A DNA stretch of 64,000 bases from Pseudomonas viridiflava (GTDB lineage Bacteria > Pseudomonadota > Gammaproteobacteria > Pseudomonadales > Pseudomonadaceae): contig NZ_UWFN01000285.1 of the NCBI RefSeq assembly GCF_900602065.1, forward strand, positions 558,001-622,000, written 5' to 3'. The position numbers were made by a program, and so were the translations under genes. The notes below the pieces were generated by a model that had not been told where the DNA came from, did not search any database, and saw nothing but the letters and a program-made list of their open reading frames with translations. Shown one piece after another: positions 1 through 7,989 of the stretch (its first letter is position 1; every line of letters starts with the position of its first letter).

Positions 1-1852
1 CGACACCTTCAGCAAAGCTGGCCAGCCCGAACAGCACGCTGGAGTCACCGCCGTCGACCCGGGCCTTGTGCTTGTTGAGGGTTTCCTGCTTGGACAGGTT
101 GCCCTGAATAAATACCTGCTTGCGCCAGTCACGCTCCAGTCCGTCAAAGACGTCCTGCATCTGTTTACGCGAAGAAAACAGCACCAGAGTGCCCCGCGAG
201 CCTTCGACCAGACTTGGCAACTCGCGGATGATCGCGGCAGTATGCGCCACGGAATCACGCGGATCGGCCTTGAGGTCAGGTACGCGCAGCACACCGGCAT
301 CAGCGTGATGAAACGGACTGGGCACTACCGCCGTGACAGCAACCTTGGGCAAACCGGCACGCATACGGAAGCGATCGAATTTCCCCAGCGCGGTCAGCGT
401 CGCGGAAGTCACCAGCGCACCGTAAGCCACGTTCCAGAGATTACGGCGCAGCATTTCTGCGGCCAGGATCGGGCTGGCATTCACCTCAATATCAAACAAC
501 GCACCGCTGTCGGCCAGGGTCAGCCAGCGCGCCATGGGCGGGCTGTCTTCCGGGTCTTCCGCAGTGAAGGCTGTCCACAGCTCCCAGTTGCCGTGGGCGC
601 GGGCCAGCAAACTGCCAAACAATGGATACCACTCTTCGGCCTGATGGCTGGCAATGCCGATGTTGACCTCGCCATCCATACCCTCTTTGAGCAAATCGGC
701 CAGGCGAGTGAACAGATCATCGAGCCGGGCAAAGCCCTTTTTCAGCTCGATACCCATTTCACGAATATGCTCGGGTACTACGCCGCCAATGAACCGATGC
801 CGTGGACGCTCGCGCCCCTGCATGTCTTCACCGGCGCGGAAATCAGCCAGTTGTTCGCAAGCGCTGAACATGAATTGCTGCTGCGCCTTGATTTCGCGCG
901 CCAGTTCCGGCACTTGCTCGATCAATTTCCCCAGGTCACCCGGCAAGGGATGCTGAGCCAACAATTTGGCCAGGTTCTTGGCGGTCTGTTCTAGCCAGTC
1001 AGCCGTAGAACGAAGTCGCGTGTAATGTGCGAAATGGCCGATGGCCTTGTCAGGCAAGTGGTGTCCTTCGTCGAACACATACAAAGTGTCACGCGGATCG
1101 GGCAATACTGCACCGCCACCCAAGGCCAGATCCGCCAGCACCATGTCGTGGTTCGTCACGATCACGTCGACTTTTCCCATGCCTTCGCGGGCTTTATAGA
1201 ACGCGCATTGCTGAAAGTTCGGACAATGTCGATTTGTGCACTGGCTGTGATCGGTGGTCAGCCGTGCCCAATCCTGATCTTCGAGTGCCTGGGGCCAACT
1301 GTCGCGGTCGCCGTCCCACTTATTACCGGCAAGCTTCTCGATCATGCTGGTGAACAGTTTCTGACTGGCCTCATCGACCTCGATCTTGAAGCCTTCTTCT
1401 TCGAAAAGCTGCGCAGTGGCGTTGGTGGCGTCACCTTCCTGGAGCAGCATGTCGAGCTTGGACAGGCACATATAGCGGCCCCGGCCCTTGGCCAGGGAGA
1501 ACGTGAAGTTCAGCCCGCTGTTGCGCATCAGGTCAGGCAGATCCTTGTGGACGATCTGCTCTTGCAGGGCAACGGTTGCCGTGGCGATCACCAGACGCTT
1601 GCCCGCCAGTTTGGCGGTCGGGATCGCTGCAATGGCGTAAGCCACGGTCTTGCCGGTACCGGTGCCCGCTTCTACTGCGACAACGGCAGGGTCACTGGTG
1701 CGACGGCCTTCTTCATCGGTGTCGATATCGCCCAGCACTTTGGCGACCTCGGCGATCATCAGACGCTGGCCATAGCGCGGCTTGAGGCTCTTGGCTTCGA
1801 GGAAACGCGAGTAGGCGCCCTGAATCTGGGATTTGAGTTCGTTGCTGATCAT
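1..1852 (-). CDS. dinG: ATP-dependent DNA helicase DinG (3' end outside window)
   Basis: XPD-like superfamily 2 iron-sulfur helicase that unwinds 5'-tailed duplexes, D-loops and R-loops in damage repair. About 617 codons are present, starting at ATG 1852 and running off the left edge; the usual length is a little over 700. Walker A (EAGTGTGKT) lies at residues 61-69, followed by a cysteine cluster (CTNRHCP then FQQC) typical of the 4Fe-4S domain, and a DEGH motif II. The upstream gene is divergent. A LexA-like CTG-N10-CAG site lies about 70 bp before the start, in keeping with SOS control of dinG. The plus-strand frames across this interval are shadows. Confidence 0.93.
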   Translation of the reverse strand, partial: MISNELKSQIQGAYSRFLEAKSLKPRYGQRLMIAEVAKVLGDIDTDEEGRRTSDPAVVAVEAGTGTGKTVAYAIAAIPTAKLAGKRLVIATATVALQEQIVHKDLPDLMRNSGLNFTFSLAKGRGRYMCLSKLDMLLQEGDATNATAQLFEEEGFKIEVDEASQKLFTSMIEKLAGNKWDGDRDSWPQALEDQDWARLTTDHSQCTNRHCPNFQQCAFYKAREGMGKVDVIVTNHDMVLADLALGGGAVLPDPRDTLYVFDEGHHLPDKAIGHFAHYTRLRSTADWLEQTAKNLAKLLAQHPLPGDLGKLIEQVPELAREIKAQQQFMFSACEQLADFRAGEDMQGRERPRHRFIGGVVPEHIREMGIELKKGFARLDDLFTRLADLLKEGMDGEVNIGIASHQAEEWYPLFGSLLARAHGNWELWTAFTAEDPEDSPPMARWLTLADSGALFDIEVNASPILAAEMLRRNLWNVAYGALVTSATLTALGKFDRFRMRAGLPKVAVTAVVPSPFHHADAGVLRVPDLKADPRDSVAHTAAIIRELPSLVEGSRGTLVLFSSRKQMQDVFDGLERDWRKQVFIQGNLSKQETLNKHKARVDGGDSSVLFGLASFAEGV

Positions 1853-1921
1853 GGGTTCGGTCGTTGGCTCGGGGCGCTACACAGACTGTACAGGCTTGGG
1901 TAAAAATTAAAGCGCAAAATG

Positions 1922-1937
1922 CTGGATATATCTTCAG
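1922..1937. promoter_or_regulatory. Candidate LexA (SOS) box upstream of dinG
   Basis: CTGGATATATCTTCAG fits the gammaproteobacterial LexA pattern CTG-N10-CAG, with an AT-alternating centre as in strong SOS boxes. It sits 70 bp before the dinG start, in the divergent spacer with the CopD-like gene, and could influence either. dinG is a known SOS gene in E. coli. Binding here is inferred. Confidence 0.6.
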
Positions 1938-1997
1938 TAGTTCCAGCAGGCGGCTATCATACCCCGCAAATTCCATCCGCGCAGAACGGAGTACCTG

Positions 1998-2462
1998 ATG
2001 ACACCTTTTTCCCTCGTCTACACCCTGCATGTTTTGGCCGCACTGGTATGGGTTGGCGGCATGTTTTTCGCCTGGATGGTCTTGCGACCAGCGGTCGTCA
2101 GCGCATTGCCGGGTCCACAGCGACTGAAATTGTGGCTGGAAGTGTTCCCACGCTTTTTTGTCTGGGTCTGGGCTGTGGTGGTGGTCTTGCCGATTACTGG
2201 CGTCGGGATGATCCAGTTGCAGTTCGTCAGCTTCGAAACCGCGCCGCGCTACGTGCAGGTGATGATGGGGCTCTATGTCGTGATGACCGCACTGTTCATT
2301 CGCATCCAGTCGCTGCAACTGCCGGAACTGCGCAAGGCGGTAGAAGCTGAACAATGGGCTGAAGGTGCTGCAGCCTTGGGCCGGATTCGCCGACTGGTGG
2401 GGATCAACTTGCTGGTCGGGTTAGCGGTGGTCGCTATCGCGGCGGCCAGACCCCATTTCTAA
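1998..2462 (+). CDS. CopD-family small integral membrane protein
   Basis: A 154-residue protein with four hydrophobic segments (about 5-25, 48-70, 85-103 and 130-150). The N-terminal HVLAALVWVGGMFFAWM signature is typical of the CopD/DUF2269-like group, where His and Met residues line a membrane site suggested to handle copper or haem. It is shorter than CopD proper and lacks the C-terminal part, and no other copper gene is nearby, so the substrate is unknown. ATG 1998 is preceded by a CGGAG ribosome-binding site. It is divergent from dinG. Confidence 0.75.
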   Translation: MTPFSLVYTLHVLAALVWVGGMFFAWMVLRPAVVSALPGPQRLKLWLEVFPRFFVWVWAVVVVLPITGVGMIQLQFVSFETAPRYVQVMMGLYVVMTALFIRIQSLQLPELRKAVEAEQWAEGAAALGRIRRLVGINLLVGLAVVAIAAARPHF

Positions 2463-2554
2463 CGTGCCCTACCTGAACCCCATGACACGGCCCTATTCGG
2501 CAGGATCTGCCCCGGTATCCAGGGCACAGCGCTGCCTTGTCACAAACACTGGAC

Positions 2555-2649
2555 CTGTGGGACCGGATTCATCCGGGAAGAGGCCAGCACATCCGCCGCA
2601 TCATCAGCGTCTGAAATGCAGCCTTCCCGGATGAATCCGGTCCCACAGG
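2555..2649. repeat. REP pair, family A (GTGGGACCGGAT type)
   Basis: Two inverted copies (2555-2584 and 2620-2649) of GTGGGACCGGATTCATCCGG followed by GAAGAGGC. Each copy is itself a short palindrome. The pair sits between the 3' ends of convergent genes, a typical position for Pseudomonas REP doublets (REPINs). Confidence 0.9.
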
Positions 2650-2715
2650 GTTTTGCCTGGATTCAGATAATTTAGTGTTGTGTGATAAGTGCGAACTTGT
2701 TCGCGAGGCAGCAGC

Positions 2716-3474
2716 TTACAACCGCTGCAACGTCAGCGCACCCGCAGGCCCGGCGGCACCGGGTTGGCCCGCTTCACCCGCGCGCCCGGCTTTGCCGCCA
2801 TCAGCCCGGTACACGATGCAGCCTTTGGATGCACCGCCTTTGCCCGGTTTGCCACCAGCACCGGCGAGACCGCCAGCACCGCCCTGCACGTCAACTTTGA
2901 TGCGCTCGACCGGGTAGTCGCGCGGCAGTTCGAGACGCACTTGCGCACCCGCAGCACCGTCGTGACCATTGCCACCATTGTCGCCATCAAAACCGCGTCC
3001 GGCACTGCCCCAGGTGCAACCCGGTGCTTTGCCATTGGCGCCATCGAGCCCTACATAGCCCGGCGAACCAGCGCCACCTCGTGCATCGACGAACAACTCG
3101 TCGCCCTGCAGATGCTCGACACGCAACGTCAGGTTACGACCCGGCAAAGGCGGTTTTTCATAGGTACCCGGCGCACCGCGAGCAGTGATCTGGCTACCCG
3201 TGCCAAGCTGACCATGACCAACCACCAGATTAAGCGGCTGACTGCTCGGCACGATGGCGATACGCGCCTCGTGGCCCAGCACCAGTTGATCGACTTTCAC
3301 TTCGGTAAGGCCGGACGGGATGAGCAAAGTGCCGTAGTCGGCAACTTCCAGACGCTCCAGTTGCAGCACACTGGCCTGACTTGGCAAGCGCATCAGCGAG
3401 TGCGAGTCGACGTTGATGGTTTGAGCCATCGCCAAGGGACTGCACAAGGCAGCCAGCAGACAAAGCTTACGCAT
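2716..3474 (-). CDS. Secreted collagen-like Gly-X-Y repeat protein
   Basis: A 252-residue protein with a signal peptide (MRKLCLLAALCSPLAMA, cleavage near AMA-QT). A roughly 120-residue beta-type domain (residues 18-130) follows. The C-terminal half holds blocks of collagen-like triplets (GSP GYV GLD GAN GKA, GFD GDN GGN GHD GAA, GKA GRA GEA GQP GAA GPA) broken by a short non-repeat segment. Two cysteines sit in the glycine-rich part. I chose ATG 3474, which gives a good signal peptide; the frame extends 44 codons further upstream but that part overlaps the preceding gene. Its first 8 bases overlap the DUF1145 gene, suggesting cotranscription. Function is unknown; collagen-like bacterial proteins are usually exported or surface structural proteins. 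Confidence 0.75.
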   Translation of the reverse strand: MRKLCLLAALCSPLAMAQTINVDSHSLMRLPSQASVLQLERLEVADYGTLLIPSGLTEVKVDQLVLGHEARIAIVPSSQPLNLVVGHGQLGTGSQITARGAPGTYEKPPLPGRNLTLRVEHLQGDELFVDARGGAGSPGYVGLDGANGKAPGCTWGSAGRGFDGDNGGNGHDGAAGAQVRLELPRDYPVERIKVDVQGGAGGLAGAGGKPGKGGASKGCIVYRADGGKAGRAGEAGQPGAAGPAGALTLQRL

Positions 3475-3742
3475 GAGCGGCCTCCGGGATATTTTTCGGG
3501 AAAGACTGAAGGTGGAAGATTCCGAACAACATAATGTGCAAGCGGTCGCGCCAGGGACGTGGACGGCCGCGCAGGCTGCCATTGAACAGCAGCAACTCAG
3601 CGACATGAGTCAGCGCCAACAGGCTGCCTGCAAGTTTGATCAGAAGAGCGAACGGAGTCGGCAGTACCACTACCAGATTAAATAACACCACCAGCCAGAA
3701 AGCCGCAGTCAACAGCTTTCCCAATCCCCAAAACACCTTCAT
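3467..3742 (-). CDS. DUF1145-family membrane protein
   Basis: A 91-residue protein with two hydrophobic helices (about 8-28 and 30-52) and a basic, tryptophan-containing C-terminal tail with the conserved GRPRPWRDRLHIMLFGIFH segment. It matches the small YhhL/DUF1145 family, whose role is unknown. Its stop overlaps the start of the collagen-like gene, so the two are probably translated from one message. Confidence 0.75.
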   Translation of the reverse strand: MKVFWGLGKLLTAAFWLVVLFNLVVVLPTPFALLIKLAGSLLALTHVAELLLFNGSLRGRPRPWRDRLHIMLFGIFHLQSFPKNIPEAAHA

Positions 3743-3938
3743 TGCGTGAACCTGCCCCTGTTGTTATGTCTGCAAACGCTTATCGTTGCGTAATTTTTCT
3801 GCGCGCACAGTAAACGCTTGCACTGTGAAATTTGCCAGTACACGGCTGAAAATTAATCTGACGCGAAGAACAACCGCCGAACGGCTGAATCGGAATTGGC
3901 CCGGCAGAGGTGCCGGGCCAACGGCTGGAGCGCCCGCG

Positions 3939-4640
3939 TTAACGGTTGATAAGGATTTCTACGCGACGATTCAGCGAACGACCGCTGGCGGTTGAGTTGT
4001 CAGCAACCGGACGGGCTTCACCATCACCTTCTACCGAAACGAATGCACTGCGCGGGATTCCGGAACTGACCAGATAATCAGTGACCGAAACAGCACGTTT
4101 CTGGGAAAGTTTCTGGTTGTAGGCATCGCTGCCAACACTGTCGGTATGACCGCTGACGCGCAACTGCGCGCTCGGAGCTTCGCGTTTCAGGCGAGTCGCA
4201 ATCAAGTCGAGCTTCGATTTGTCGGCTGCGGTCAGACGCGCAGAGTCAAACTCGAACAGCACGTCATTGATCACAATGACTTCCTCTTTGACGATCACCA
4301 CCTCTTCAATGACAGCCGGAGGAGCCGGTGGCGTCAGCGGGCAACCGGTTGCATCGACGGCAACGCCTTTAGGTGTATCCGGGCATTTGTCGACACTGTT
4401 CTTCACCCCGTCGCCATCATCGTCGCCATCGCCATGGACCCAGCAATACGCGCCAGCCATGACACCCACCGCACCGCCCAGACTGGCTGCGACCGCAGCG
4501 CTCTGGAATGCCCCTGCCGCAGCACCCGCCACACCGCCACCCAATGCACAGAGCGGCCAGTCAGTCTTCTGCAGACCCGCGCAACCGGTCAAAACACTGG
4601 TGACTAAAATAAGAGGTAATGCTGTCCGAATTATTCTCAT
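3939..4640 (-). CDS. OmpA-family peptidoglycan-associated lipoprotein
   Basis: A 233-residue outer-membrane lipoprotein. The signal peptide ends in the lipobox LTGC (Cys 20). A glycine/alanine-rich segment that could span or pack on the membrane follows, then a calcium-binding thrombospondin-3-type stretch (DGDDDGDGVKNSVDKCPDTP, about 75-95). A Pro-rich linker leads to a C-terminal OmpA-like domain with the NQKLSQKRA and NRRVEI signatures that binds diaminopimelate in peptidoglycan. ATG 4640 follows GGGAG at good spacing; a TTG five codons upstream is less likely. It is monocistronic. Its likely role is envelope anchoring. Confidence 0.88.
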   Translation of the reverse strand: MRIIRTALPLILVTSVLTGCAGLQKTDWPLCALGGGVAGAAAGAFQSAAVAASLGGAVGVMAGAYCWVHGDGDDDGDGVKNSVDKCPDTPKGVAVDATGCPLTPPAPPAVIEEVVIVKEEVIVINDVLFEFDSARLTAADKSKLDLIATRLKREAPSAQLRVSGHTDSVGSDAYNQKLSQKRAVSVTDYLVSSGIPRSAFVSVEGDGEARPVADNSTASGRSLNRRVEILINR

Positions 4641-4764
4641 TAATTTTTCTCCCAAGGGTTCGGCCCAATCCGCCGCTCAGGAAGTAAAGACAGCAAAGTG
4701 CCAGTTCGCCACTTTTCGCCTTGTTTTATTGGGGTTGCCCGATCTTGCAGGCAAATAAAATCTC

Positions 4765-4837
4765 CGCAGGAGCTGCCGAAGGCTGCGATCCCATCTACCT
4801 GACACACCGATTTCGCAGCCTTCGGCAGCTCCTGCAG
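4765..4837. repeat. REP pair, family C (AGGAGCTGCCGAAGGCTGCGA type)
   Basis: Two inverted arms, 4766-4789 (GCAGGAGCTGCCGAAGGCTG and onward) and 4813-4836, flank about 25 bp. This is the common P. fluorescens-type intergenic palindrome; the same family recurs near 10945, 44352 and 55944. It lies between divergent genes. Confidence 0.88.
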
Positions 4838-4903
4838 AAATGCCACGGGCTAGGCCCATGCCTCGCCACACGCTAGTCTTGCAGGCCATAGAGAGGATTA
4901 TTG

Positions 4904-5401
4904 ATGAGCGAAGGCTTTTCCACGCGCACGCCGCAGCAAGCACTGGCCGCCCTGCTCGATTTGCAGGCCCCCAAACGCCTGCTGTTGATCGGTGCCGAGG
5001 CGTTCCCTGCGTTACAGGCATTCCAGCAAGCCCACCCCGAAACGCTGCTTGCCCATGCCAAACCCGGCCTATTGCCGGCAGAACTGGCCGCGCAGCGGTT
5101 CGACCTGGCCCTGATAGTCGATTGCCTGGAGCACATCAACAAGCGCGAAGGTCTGGAGTTGCTTGGCGGCATTCGCAACCTCAACGCCAGTCGCATTGCG
5201 GTACTGGCCGACCTGCAGGCTTGCGGCTGGAAAGACACGGACTTCTACTCTCTGGCGCTGCAGGCCAGCGAACGATTTGCCCGTGATGAACAGGTGCTGA
5301 CGCTGTATACCTACGATTTACGCGAATACAAACAAGTGCCCGACTGGCTCAACGCAAGGTTCTGGGCCAACCCGGAGAACTTTGGCAAATACTGGTGGTA
5401 A
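4904..5401 (+). CDS. DUF6231-family protein (unknown function)
   Basis: A 165-residue soluble protein. The N-terminal half reads like a Rossmann-type methyltransferase remnant: KRLLLIGAEAF (about 24-34), then FDLALIVDCLEHI (68-80), then GGIRNLNASRIAVLADL. No complete SAM-binding glycine motif is visible. It ends with NPENFGKYWW, a conserved-looking aromatic tail. ATG 4904 follows GAGAGGA; a TTG one codon earlier is unlikely. Three bases separate it from the YchJ gene, so the two are probably cotranscribed. I recognise it as the Pseudomonas DUF6231 group; its activity is unknown. Confidence 0.7.
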   Translation: MSEGFSTRTPQQALAALLDLQAPKRLLLIGAEAFPALQAFQQAHPETLLAHAKPGLLPAELAAQRFDLALIVDCLEHINKREGLELLGGIRNLNASRIAVLADLQACGWKDTDFYSLALQASERFARDEQVLTLYTYDLREYKQVPDWLNARFWANPENFGKYWW

Positions 5402-5404
5402 GTC

Positions 5405-5878
5405 ATGAATAGCGCGATTTGCCCCTGCGGTAGCGGGGATCTGTTAGCCGCCTGTTGCGGTCCGTTTCACGCAGGCCAACCCGCGCCCTGCGCGGAGAAA
5501 CTGATGCGTTCACGCTACAGCGCCTATGTTCTGGGGCTCATCGACTACTTGCTCGATACCACATTGCCGGTGCAGAAAGCAGGCCTGGATCGCGACTCAA
5601 TCACGCAGTGGAGCCTGCAAAGCACGTGGCTGGGACTGGAAGTGGAAAGCTCGGAAGTATTTGGTGGCAAACCCGAGCACGCCTTCGTCACATTCACCGC
5701 CCGCTGGCATGACGGCAGCGGTGAACACAGCCACCGTGAGCGCTCGTCTTTCGTACAGAATCAGGGCCGCTGGTACTTCATCGATCCAACTGCCGGCCTG
5801 AAGGCCGGACGCAATGACGCCTGCCCTTGCGGCAGTGAACAGAAATACAAGAAATGCTGCGCCAGCTACATGAGCTGA
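5405..5878 (+). CDS. ychJ: YchJ/UPF0225 protein with two SEC-C zinc motifs
   Basis: A 157-residue protein with a SEC-C-type motif at each end: CPCGSGDLLAACC (residues 6-18) and CPCGSEQKYKKCC (about 139-151). Between them lies an NTF2-like alpha+beta domain (MRSRYSAYVLG to SFVQNQGRWYFID). This is the full YchJ layout. SEC-C motifs bind zinc through CxC-x(n)-CC/CH and occur in SecA, where they contact SecB and ribosomes; the role of YchJ itself is not established. It follows the DUF6231 gene directly. Confidence 0.9.
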   Translation: MNSAICPCGSGDLLAACCGPFHAGQPAPCAEKLMRSRYSAYVLGLIDYLLDTTLPVQKAGLDRDSITQWSLQSTWLGLEVESSEVFGGKPEHAFVTFTARWHDGSGEHSHRERSSFVQNQGRWYFIDPTAGLKAGRNDACPCGSEQKYKKCCASYMS

Positions 5879-5889
5879 AGCCGTGGCAG

Positions 5890-6408
5890 CTATTCCAGCG
5901 AAAGATGTGAAATGTCAGGAACAGCTCCGCAGTGAACGCTCGGCAACTGCCCCAGTTCACTGCCTGCTGGTGCGAGGCTCAGTCCGGACAGGTCCAGTGA
6001 CGGCCCAACCAGTGCGGGTTTGACGTCCTGCATATCGCTACCCACCTCGCACACTTCAAGATCCGGAGCATCGACCGCCACGAAAGCAGCCATGTATACG
6101 TCGCGAGGAGTAATCTGTAATCGGCCGGGCCGTGGAGCAGCAATGGAACCCGCTCCGGCGTCTGGCTCAGGCCTGGACGACGGCATTTCCAACACTTCGA
6201 CCAACGCTCCGGCGCGCTCCAGGGTCGAACGATATTTTTCTGCCGCCTCGCCGTCGAGATTGTTTTTCAGCACCAGTCGACGCCCGCTGAACAACAGCTC
6301 CAGCCGTTGCGCGTCGCTGTGGAACAGCTTGCCCAGATTGGCCTGAACCTTTTCCAGTTGGGCGCCGGGGACCAGTTGGCCACTGAATATAATTTCATAC
6401 AGCTTCAT
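5890..6408 (-). CDS. Hypothetical protein with small N-terminal alpha/beta domain
   Basis: A 172-residue protein. Residues 1-75 form a compact domain (MKLYEIIFSGQLVPGAQLEK, then LELLFSGRRLVLKNNLD) of a type I have seen at the N-terminus of several uncharacterised Pseudomonas proteins, including some DUF805 proteins. The rest is proline/serine-rich, acidic and low-complexity, with LDLSGLSLAP and ISHLSLE near the end, and no membrane helix. It is convergent with ychJ (11 bp apart). Function is unknown. Confidence 0.65.
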   Translation of the reverse strand: MKLYEIIFSGQLVPGAQLEKVQANLGKLFHSDAQRLELLFSGRRLVLKNNLDGEAAEKYRSTLERAGALVEVLEMPSSRPEPDAGAGSIAAPRPGRLQITPRDVYMAAFVAVDAPDLEVCEVGSDMQDVKPALVGPSLDLSGLSLAPAGSELGQLPSVHCGAVPDISHLSLE

Positions 6409-6509
6409 TGGTCATACTCTGGGTACACGTGCGAGAAGTATGCCGCAGCTTTATGAAAAAGGAATGGGCAGTCGCTTTGTCAAACTATGGCTTCACATGG
6501 AGCACGAAG

Positions 6510-6998
6510 ATGTTTTCACAGGCGCACGTCATACGAGTCCTGAGCCTTGGCCTGCTGCTGTCGATGCTGAACGGTTGTTCATCGGTACGCGTCAGCGACT
6601 ATCAGGACCCTCAGGTGCACTTGCTCAAAGTCGAGGTGGTCAAGGCCAAGCTGCTGCAGCAGGATTTCAAACTGCGCTTTCGCGTAGAAAACCCGAATGA
6701 TCGCAGCATGCTGGTGCGCAGCCTGCGCTACAAAATCATGCTCAATGACCTTGTGCTGGCTGAAGGCGAGTCCACCGACTGGTTCGTGGTCGATGGCCAA
6801 AGCCGCAGAAACTTCGTGGTGCCAATACGGACCAATCTCTGGAAGGACTTGAAGCAGATCGCGAAAATGTTGAAAAAAACCGATCAGCCGATCCAGTATC
6901 GGCTCGAAGGCAAACTCAAGACCGGCTTTTTGTTTCGGCATAACGTGCGTATTGGACGCAACGGCGAGATAATGCCCGGCGATTTTATTCCGGAGTAA
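6510..6998 (+). CDS. LEA-type-2 (WHy-domain) lipoprotein
   Basis: A 162-residue exported lipoprotein. The signal peptide ends in the lipobox LNGC (Cys 23). A single water-stress/hypersensitive-response (LEA14-like) beta domain follows, with the family signature FKLRFRVENPNDRSMLVRSL and a late GKLKTGFLF strand. ATG 6510 follows GGAGCACGAAG; the longer upstream frame has no plausible signal and overlaps the divergent neighbour. LEA-2 domains are linked to desiccation and membrane stress, but the bacterial role is not settled. The next gene starts 5 bp downstream, so the two probably form one transcript. Confidence 0.83.
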   Translation: MFSQAHVIRVLSLGLLLSMLNGCSSVRVSDYQDPQVHLLKVEVVKAKLLQQDFKLRFRVENPNDRSMLVRSLRYKIMLNDLVLAEGESTDWFVVDGQSRRNFVVPIRTNLWKDLKQIAKMLKKTDQPIQYRLEGKLKTGFLFRHNVRIGRNGEIMPGDFIPE

Positions 6999-7003
6999 CC
7001 CCG

Positions 7004-7219
7004 ATGAACCAGCAAGCCCATGTGCATGGCCCAGATTGCAACCACGATCATGACGATCATGGCCACGCCCACCACGACCACCAGCATGGACATGTCCACG
7101 GTCCAAACTGCGGCCATGCCCATCAGGAGCCGGTACGCAACGCGTTGAAGGACGTTGGCCGCAACGATCCTTGCCCATGCGGCAGCGACAAGAAATTCAA
7201 GAAGTGCCACGGCGCGTAA
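7004..7219 (+). CDS. Histidine-rich SEC-C metal-binding small protein
   Basis: A 71-residue protein. Residues 6-42 are extremely rich in His/Asp (HGPDCNHDHDDHGHAHHDHQ and a second HGPNCGHAH repeat), a layout suited to binding Ni, Zn or Co. The C-terminus is a complete SEC-C motif (DPCPCGSDKKFKKCHGA). It follows the LEA lipoprotein gene by 5 bp and ends at an intrinsic terminator. It may be a metal store or chaperone; no metal transporter lies nearby to indicate which metal. Confidence 0.8.
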   Translation: MNQQAHVHGPDCNHDHDDHGHAHHDHQHGHVHGPNCGHAHQEPVRNALKDVGRNDPCPCGSDKKFKKCHGA

Positions 7220-7236
7220 GCTGACTGTGATACTCG

Positions 7237-7261
7237 AACGGCCTGCATTGCAGGCCGTTTT
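7237..7261 (+). terminator. Intrinsic terminator after the SEC-C gene
   Basis: AACGGCCTGCATTGCAGGCC followed by GTTTTC: a perfect GC-rich stem (ACGGCCTGC/GCAGGCCGT) with a tiny loop and a short T-run, 18 bp after the stop. Confidence 0.85.
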
Positions 7262-7325
7262 CATTTGTGTGGTCACTGCATGAGGGAGTAAAACAGGCCT
7301 TCCGTGCCATTCAATGGAATTCCTG

Positions 7326-7970
7326 ATGATCGATTTGCATTACTGGACCACACCCAACGGCCACAAAGTGTCGATGTTTCTTGAGGAGGCCGGTCTGCCG
7401 TACAAGATCTTCCCGGTCAATATCGGCCAGAACGATCAGTTCAAACCCGAGTTCCTGAAAATCTCTCCGAACAACCGCATCCCGGCCATCGTTGACCACG
7501 CGCCTGCCGATGGCGGTGAGCCGGTCAGCCTGTTTGAATCCGGGGCAATCCTGCTGTATCTGGCTGAAAAAACCGGCCAGTTCATCCCCATGGACCTGCG
7601 CGGCCGACAAGAAACGCTGCAATGGCTATTCTGGCAAATGGGTGGGCTGGGGCCGATGGCGGGTCAGAACCATCACTTCAACCGCTTCGCCAAGGAAAAG
7701 ATTCCTTACGCGATCAAGCGCTACGTCGATGAAACCGCCCGGCTGTATGGCGTGCTGGACAAGCGTGTGGCGGACCGCGAGTTCGTCGCGGGTAATGAAT
7801 ACAGCATTGCCGACATGGCGATCTATCCGTGGATCGCGCGTCATACCTGGCAGGAGCAGAACCTTGATGACTTCCCACATCTCAAGCGCTGGTTCGATGC
7901 AGTCAGTGATCGCGAAGCAACCAAGCGGGCGTACGCGCTGGTTGATCAGGTGAATCCACCGCAGGCATAA
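7326..7970 (+). CDS. yfcG: YfcG-type glutathione S-transferase / disulfide-bond reductase
   Basis: A 214-residue nu-class GST. The N-terminal thioredoxin-like domain carries TPNGHKVSMFLEEAGLPY and the glutathione-binding NNRIPAIVDH and FESGAILLYLAE segments. A helical C-terminal domain begins with QWLFWQMGGLGPMAGQ. E. coli YfcG uses two glutathiones and has disulfide reductase activity. I start it at ATG 7326 (MIDLHYW), matching the family N-terminus, rather than the in-frame ATG 12 bp upstream. It lies after the terminator at 7237, so it is transcribed separately. Confidence 0.88.
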   Translation: MIDLHYWTTPNGHKVSMFLEEAGLPYKIFPVNIGQNDQFKPEFLKISPNNRIPAIVDHAPADGGEPVSLFESGAILLYLAEKTGQFIPMDLRGRQETLQWLFWQMGGLGPMAGQNHHFNRFAKEKIPYAIKRYVDETARLYGVLDKRVADREFVAGNEYSIADMAIYPWIARHTWQEQNLDDFPHLKRWFDAVSDREATKRAYALVDQVNPPQA

Positions 7971-7989
7971 GCATCACCGCCCTCCCCTG

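Noticed and set aside
1025..1903. Long plus-strand open frame opposite dinG
   Set aside because: Complementary-strand shadow of a high-GC gene; no ribosome site or domain, while the minus strand encodes clear DinG motifs.
1713..2354. 213-codon minus-strand frame spanning the dinG start and the CopD-like gene
   Set aside because: Overlaps two real genes on coding strands; sequence is arginine/histidine-rich noise.
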